A DNA stretch of 64,000 bases, taken from NCBI RefSeq assembly GCF_018614875.1, contig NZ_JAGGNW010000015.1, positions 1 to 64,000 on the forward strand, read 5' to 3'. Each line of letters begins with the position of its first letter. The first letter of the stretch is position 1. Positions 61,133 through 64,000 of this stretch are shown piece by piece. The position numbers and the translations under genes are program-made. The notes below the pieces were generated by a model. It was not told the DNA's origin and did no database searches. It saw only the letters and a list, made by a program, of their open reading frames with translations. This stretch comes from Variovorax paradoxus (GTDB lineage: Bacteria; Pseudomonadota; Gammaproteobacteria; Burkholderiales; Burkholderiaceae_C).

Positions 61133-61846
61133 TCAGCGCAATGTTGCTGCGTCGAAGATCCGGCGTTTTGCGTTGAGGATATGAATCCGTGTGGCCTCGG
61201 CGGCGTCGGCCGGAGATCGGTTCACGATGGCGTCGAGGATCGCCCGATGCTCGAGCTGAACCAGCCGCACACGCTCGATGGGCATCGTCGAACGAACGCT
61301 GCGCGCCAGTTCCATGAACTGCCTGATGGGCGCGACACTGGTTTCAACCGCCGCGACAAAGAACTGGTTGTGGGAGGCTTTCGCAATTGCCATATGGAAC
61401 CGGACATCCTCCTCGATGCCTTTCTGTCCACCCTCCATTGCCAGCGTCTGCTGGTCGAGGCATGCCCTGATGGAAGACAGATCGTCGGCATCCCGGGCCT
61501 CCGCGGCAGCAGATGCCGCGCCCGATTCGACACAAGTGCGGTAAGCGTAATACCGCTCGATGTCTGAATAATTCCTGATGGGAGGCATGCTCGACGCCGG
61601 TGCGCCGGGAGGGCGCACGATGTGACTGCCGGATCCACGCCGGGACTCGATGATTCCATCCGAGCGCAACCTCGACAGCGCCTCCCGCACGGTCGGCCTC
61701 GAGACGCCGAACTGGGAAGCCAGTTCGCTTTCCGTCGGCAGCTTTTTCGAGTCGGTGAAGTCACCGCGCAAGATGGCCTCCACCATCCGGGCGTAAATCT
61801 GATCGGGCAAGGTGCCGCCGCGGATGTCTAGCAAGTGTTCCACCAT
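61133..61846 (-). CDS. GntR/FadR (FCD) transcriptional regulator
   Basis: A 237-residue regulator with a GntR winged helix (YARMVEAILRGDFTDSKKLP, ESELASQFGVSRPTVREALS, RLRSDGIIESRRGSGSHIV) and an FCD ligand domain (EDVRFHMAIAKASHNQFFVA, LEHRAILDAIVNRSPADAAE). It is divergent from a periplasmic binding protein gene, and the gap carries TGTC-GACA and TTGT-ACAA palindromes, so it most likely controls that importer. It is not a close copy of the GntR protein at 51985-52710. Confidence 0.88.
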   Translation of the reverse strand: MVEHLLDIRGGTLPDQIYARMVEAILRGDFTDSKKLPTESELASQFGVSRPTVREALSRLRSDGIIESRRGSGSHIVRPPGAPASSMPPIRNYSDIERYYAYRTCVESGAASAAAEARDADDLSSIRACLDQQTLAMEGGQKGIEEDVRFHMAIAKASHNQFFVAAVETSVAPIRQFMELARSVRSTMPIERVRLVQLEHRAILDAIVNRSPADAAEATRIHILNAKRRIFDAATLR

Positions 61847-61877
61847 GGGACCGGGTACACGAAAAGAGCCGATTCTA

Positions 61878-61994
61878 TGTCAGACAACTATTGGGACAAT
61901 GGCTGAATCCGGCCGAACTATCGACCCTCCGCTCCGGGAGCGGACCGCAAGAGCACGGGTAGACCCGAATGACAGCACAAAAGTTGTCTTACAA
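61878..61994. promoter_or_regulatory. Two palindromic sites in the divergent GntR/ABC gap
   Basis: TGTCAGACA (61878-61886; perfect TGTC/GACA arms) and TTGTCTTACAA (61984-61994; perfect TTGT/ACAA arms) share the form TTGTC-x-GACA when read on one strand. They flank the gap on its two sides. The second lies 35 bases before the binding-protein ATG, a good place for a repressor. Confidence 0.5.
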
Positions 61995-62028
61995 AATCGC
62001 CCGCAGCCAATTCATCAGGAGAGTCCGG

Positions 62029-63225
62029 ATGCGCCAAGTTTCCTTCTCGCGGCAACGCCGCGCCATTGCCATGGCCATTCTGGGTGCGGCTGCCTGCTCT
62101 GGCATCGGCCTGGTCCGGGCGCAGGACGCCGCGCTGCCGAAGTCGCCGGTGGTGATCAATGTGATCGACGCCGCGGGCAACCTGGCGCTGACGCAGGGGG
62201 CTTTTGAAGCCTATCAGGCGCAGAACCCCAAGCTGGTTTCCAAGTTCACCTTCACGAAGGCGCCCGCGCCCGAGATCCCGGCCAAGATCAAGGCGATGCA
62301 GAACGCGGGGCGCAGCGACATCGACATGATCATTGTCGGCACCGATGCGCTCGCCGCCGGACTGGAGCTGAATCTGTGGGTCAAGCTCTTTCCCGATCAC
62401 GCGGCCAAGTTCCCCAACCTGAAGGAAAACTACCTTCCCAACGCCTACAAGATGCATGCACTGGCCAAGGACCACGGTCTGGCCATCGTCTTCATGCCGG
62501 CCGGGCCGCTGGTCGAGTTCAACCCGGACAAGGTCAAGACGCCGCCGACCACGCCGCAGGAGCTGCTGGCCTGGTGCAAGGCGAATCCCAACCGGCTGAT
62601 CTATGCACGGCCTGCCAACTCCGGGCCGGGCCGCACGTTCCTGATGGGGCTGCCGTATCTGCTGGGTGACAAGAATCCCGCCGACCCGATGCAAGGCTGG
62701 GACAAGACCTGGGCCTACCTGAAGGAGCTCGATACCTGCATCGAGTACTACCCGACGGGCACCGGAGCCGTGATGAAAGAACTCGGCGAAGGTTCGCGCG
62801 ACATGACCCTCACGGTCACCGGCTGGGATATCAACCCCAGGGCGCTGGGCATCGTGCCGAAGAACTTCGAGGTGGTGCCGTTCAAGGGCATGACCTGGAT
62901 CAACGACGCGCACTACATCGTGATTCCCAAAGGCGTTCCGCCCGAGAAGCAGGCGGTGGTGCTCGACCTGATGGCTTTTCTGCTCAAGCCCCAGCAGCAG
63001 GCGACGACCTACGACAAGGGCTATTTCTATCCCGGCCCGGCGGTCAAGAACGTGCCGCTGTCGCTGGCTCCGAAAGAAAGCCAGGACGTGATCAAGGAGT
63101 TCGGACGGCCCGCATACGACACCTGGCTGGCCCAGTTCCCCCATGCCGTGCCGCTCGAGCCCAAGGCCATGGTCGATGCATTCCGCCGCTGGGACCAGGA
63201 CATCGGCACCCGCAAGACCAAGTAG
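62029..63225 (+). CDS. ABC importer periplasmic binding protein (family 1, PotD/spermidine-like group)
   Basis: A 398-residue extracellular solute-binding protein. ATG 62029 has CAGGAGAGTCCGG upstream and gives a normal signal peptide (RQRRAIAMAILGAAACSGIG, cleavage near RAQD); the open frame from 61969 would run through the operator. The mature chain has the lobes of family 1 proteins (VVINVIDAAGNLALTQGAFE, AGRSDIDMIIVGTDALAAG, YARPANSGPGRTFLMGL, AHYIVIPKGVPPEKQAVVLD). Together with the following PotA-like ATPase it forms an importer for an unknown, perhaps polyamine- or opine-like, substrate. Confidence 0.86.
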   Translation: MRQVSFSRQRRAIAMAILGAAACSGIGLVRAQDAALPKSPVVINVIDAAGNLALTQGAFEAYQAQNPKLVSKFTFTKAPAPEIPAKIKAMQNAGRSDIDMIIVGTDALAAGLELNLWVKLFPDHAAKFPNLKENYLPNAYKMHALAKDHGLAIVFMPAGPLVEFNPDKVKTPPTTPQELLAWCKANPNRLIYARPANSGPGRTFLMGLPYLLGDKNPADPMQGWDKTWAYLKELDTCIEYYPTGTGAVMKELGEGSRDMTLTVTGWDINPRALGIVPKNFEVVPFKGMTWINDAHYIVIPKGVPPEKQAVVLDLMAFLLKPQQQATTYDKGYFYPGPAVKNVPLSLAPKESQDVIKEFGRPAYDTWLAQFPHAVPLEPKAMVDAFRRWDQDIGTRKTK

Positions 63226-63284
63226 GCCAGGCGCGCTCCCCGCCGGCGCGTGCGGGCTTCCTCCTTTTCCAGGATTGCGTCTTC

Positions 63285-64000
63285 ATGACTTCGAACTTTT
63301 CCGAGTTGCGCCTCGATGGCGTCACCCGCCGCTTTGCCGCGGGCCATGGGGTGCAGAGCTTCACCGCGCTGAACGCCTTGACCATGACGGTCAAGCGCGG
63401 CGAGTTCATCGCGCTGCTCGGACCCTCGGGCTGCGGCAAGTCGACTGCGCTCAATTGCCTGGCCGGCCTGCTGCCATTGACGGATGGCGCCATCTGGCTG
63501 GACGACACGCGCATCGATGTCCTGCCGCCTGAAAAGCGCGGCTTCGGCATGGTGTTCCAGAACTACGCGCTCTTTCCGCACATGAGCGTGGCGCGCAACG
63601 TCGCGTTCGGGCTGGCGATGCGCGGCGTGCCCGCCGCCGAGTCGCAGCAGCGCGTGAAGCGGGCGCTGGACCTGGTGCAGCTGAACTCGCAGGCCCACAA
63701 GCTGCCCGGCCAGTTGTCCGGCGGACAGCAGCAGCGCGTCGCGATTGCCCGGGCGATCGTCATCGAGCCGCCCCTGGTGCTGATGGACGAGCCGCTGTCG
63801 AACCTCGATGCCAAGCTGCGTCTGGAGATGCGCGCCGAGATCCGGCGCATTCACCGCGAGCTGGGCCGATCGACGATCTACGTCACCCACGACCAGGATG
63901 AAGCGCTGTCGCTGGCCGATCGGGTGGTCGTCATGAAGGACGGCGTGGCGCAGCAGATTGCCGAACCGCAGCGCATCTACGCCGAGCCGGCCAACCTGGA
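63285..64000 (+). CDS. ABC importer ATPase (PotA/MalK-like), 3' end outside the window
   Basis: The first 238 residues of an ATPase subunit. Walker A LLGPSGCGKSTALNCLAG, Q-loop MVFQNYALFPHMSVARNVAF, signature QLSGGQQQRVAIARAIVI, Walker B LVLMDEPLSNLDAKLRLEM and H-loop IYVTHDQDEALSLADRVVVM are intact. After the last visible residues (AEPANL) a C-terminal OB-type domain is expected, as in PotA. It starts 59 bases after the binding protein gene and shares its transcript. Confidence 0.93.
   Translation, partial: MTSNFSELRLDGVTRRFAAGHGVQSFTALNALTMTVKRGEFIALLGPSGCGKSTALNCLAGLLPLTDGAIWLDDTRIDVLPPEKRGFGMVFQNYALFPHMSVARNVAFGLAMRGVPAAESQQRVKRALDLVQLNSQAHKLPGQLSGGQQQRVAIARAIVIEPPLVLMDEPLSNLDAKLRLEMRAEIRRIHRELGRSTIYVTHDQDEALSLADRVVVMKDGVAQQIAEPQRIYAEPANL

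Overview
The window is high-GC, densely coded bacterial chromosome. The gene content points to a Comamonadaceae/Burkholderiales soil bacterium, most like Variovorax or a close relative: two complete tripartite-tricarboxylate (Bug/TctC) receptors and the remnant of a third, a Burkholderiales-type trimeric porin, FCD-type GntR regulators, a class I DAHP synthase, a TerC/UspA pair and an L-fucose oxidation cluster of the Burkholderia type. The genus is inferred from family recognition, not from a marker gene. No rRNA, tRNA or CRISPR array was seen.

Layout. 1-1.1 kb: end of a dTDP-L-rhamnose operon (rmlA 3' end, rmlC). 1.5-9.5 kb: single metabolic genes (Bug receptor, MFS exporter with divergent LysR regulator, GFA protein, GST, secreted alpha/beta hydrolase, methyltransferase), interrupted at 5.5-6.5 kb by two diverged copies of a small palindromic repeat and a 7-bp tandem repeat. 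10.0-29.8 kb: a one-strand block holding a tiny exported YD-repeat protein, a 2055-residue exported RHS/YD-repeat protein, AT-rich immunity-like orphans, an exported TPR protein with a degenerate protease-like domain, and an 11-gene overlapping operon for a type II secretion / type IV pilus-like assembly (gspG-F-E, pilM/N/O/P-like genes, secretin, three pseudopilins). 29.9-40.7 kb: housekeeping and accessory genes (methyltransferase, YihY, cupin, DUF72, DAHP synthase, a LysR - fused aconitase - Bug operon, hemerythrin) with two decayed genes. 41.1-43.7 kb: an AbiE-like toxin-antitoxin pair with a palindromic operator over its promoter, next to an integrase remnant. 44.0-49.8 kb: a frameshifted tannase/feruloyl esterase, a two-component system, a six-fold 11-bp-spaced repeat array, TerC and UspA. 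50.8-61.1 kb: a recombinase-like gene, then a GntR-controlled L-fucose uptake and oxidation cluster (porin, lactonase, ABC importer, L-fuconate dehydratase, L-fucose dehydrogenase, mutarotase). 61.1-64 kb: a second GntR regulator divergent from an ABC importer that continues past the window.

How the genes work together. The fucose cluster reads as outer-membrane entry (porin), ABC import, anomer exchange, oxidation to lactone, lactone opening and dehydration; the steps after 2-keto-3-deoxy-L-fuconate are not in the window. The RHS block and the secretion operon lie head to tail on one strand with little between them, so a dedicated exporter with its cargo is the most interesting hypothesis here. 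The co-export idea is inference. The gene order, the ATGA-type overlaps and the signal sequences are read directly from the sequence.
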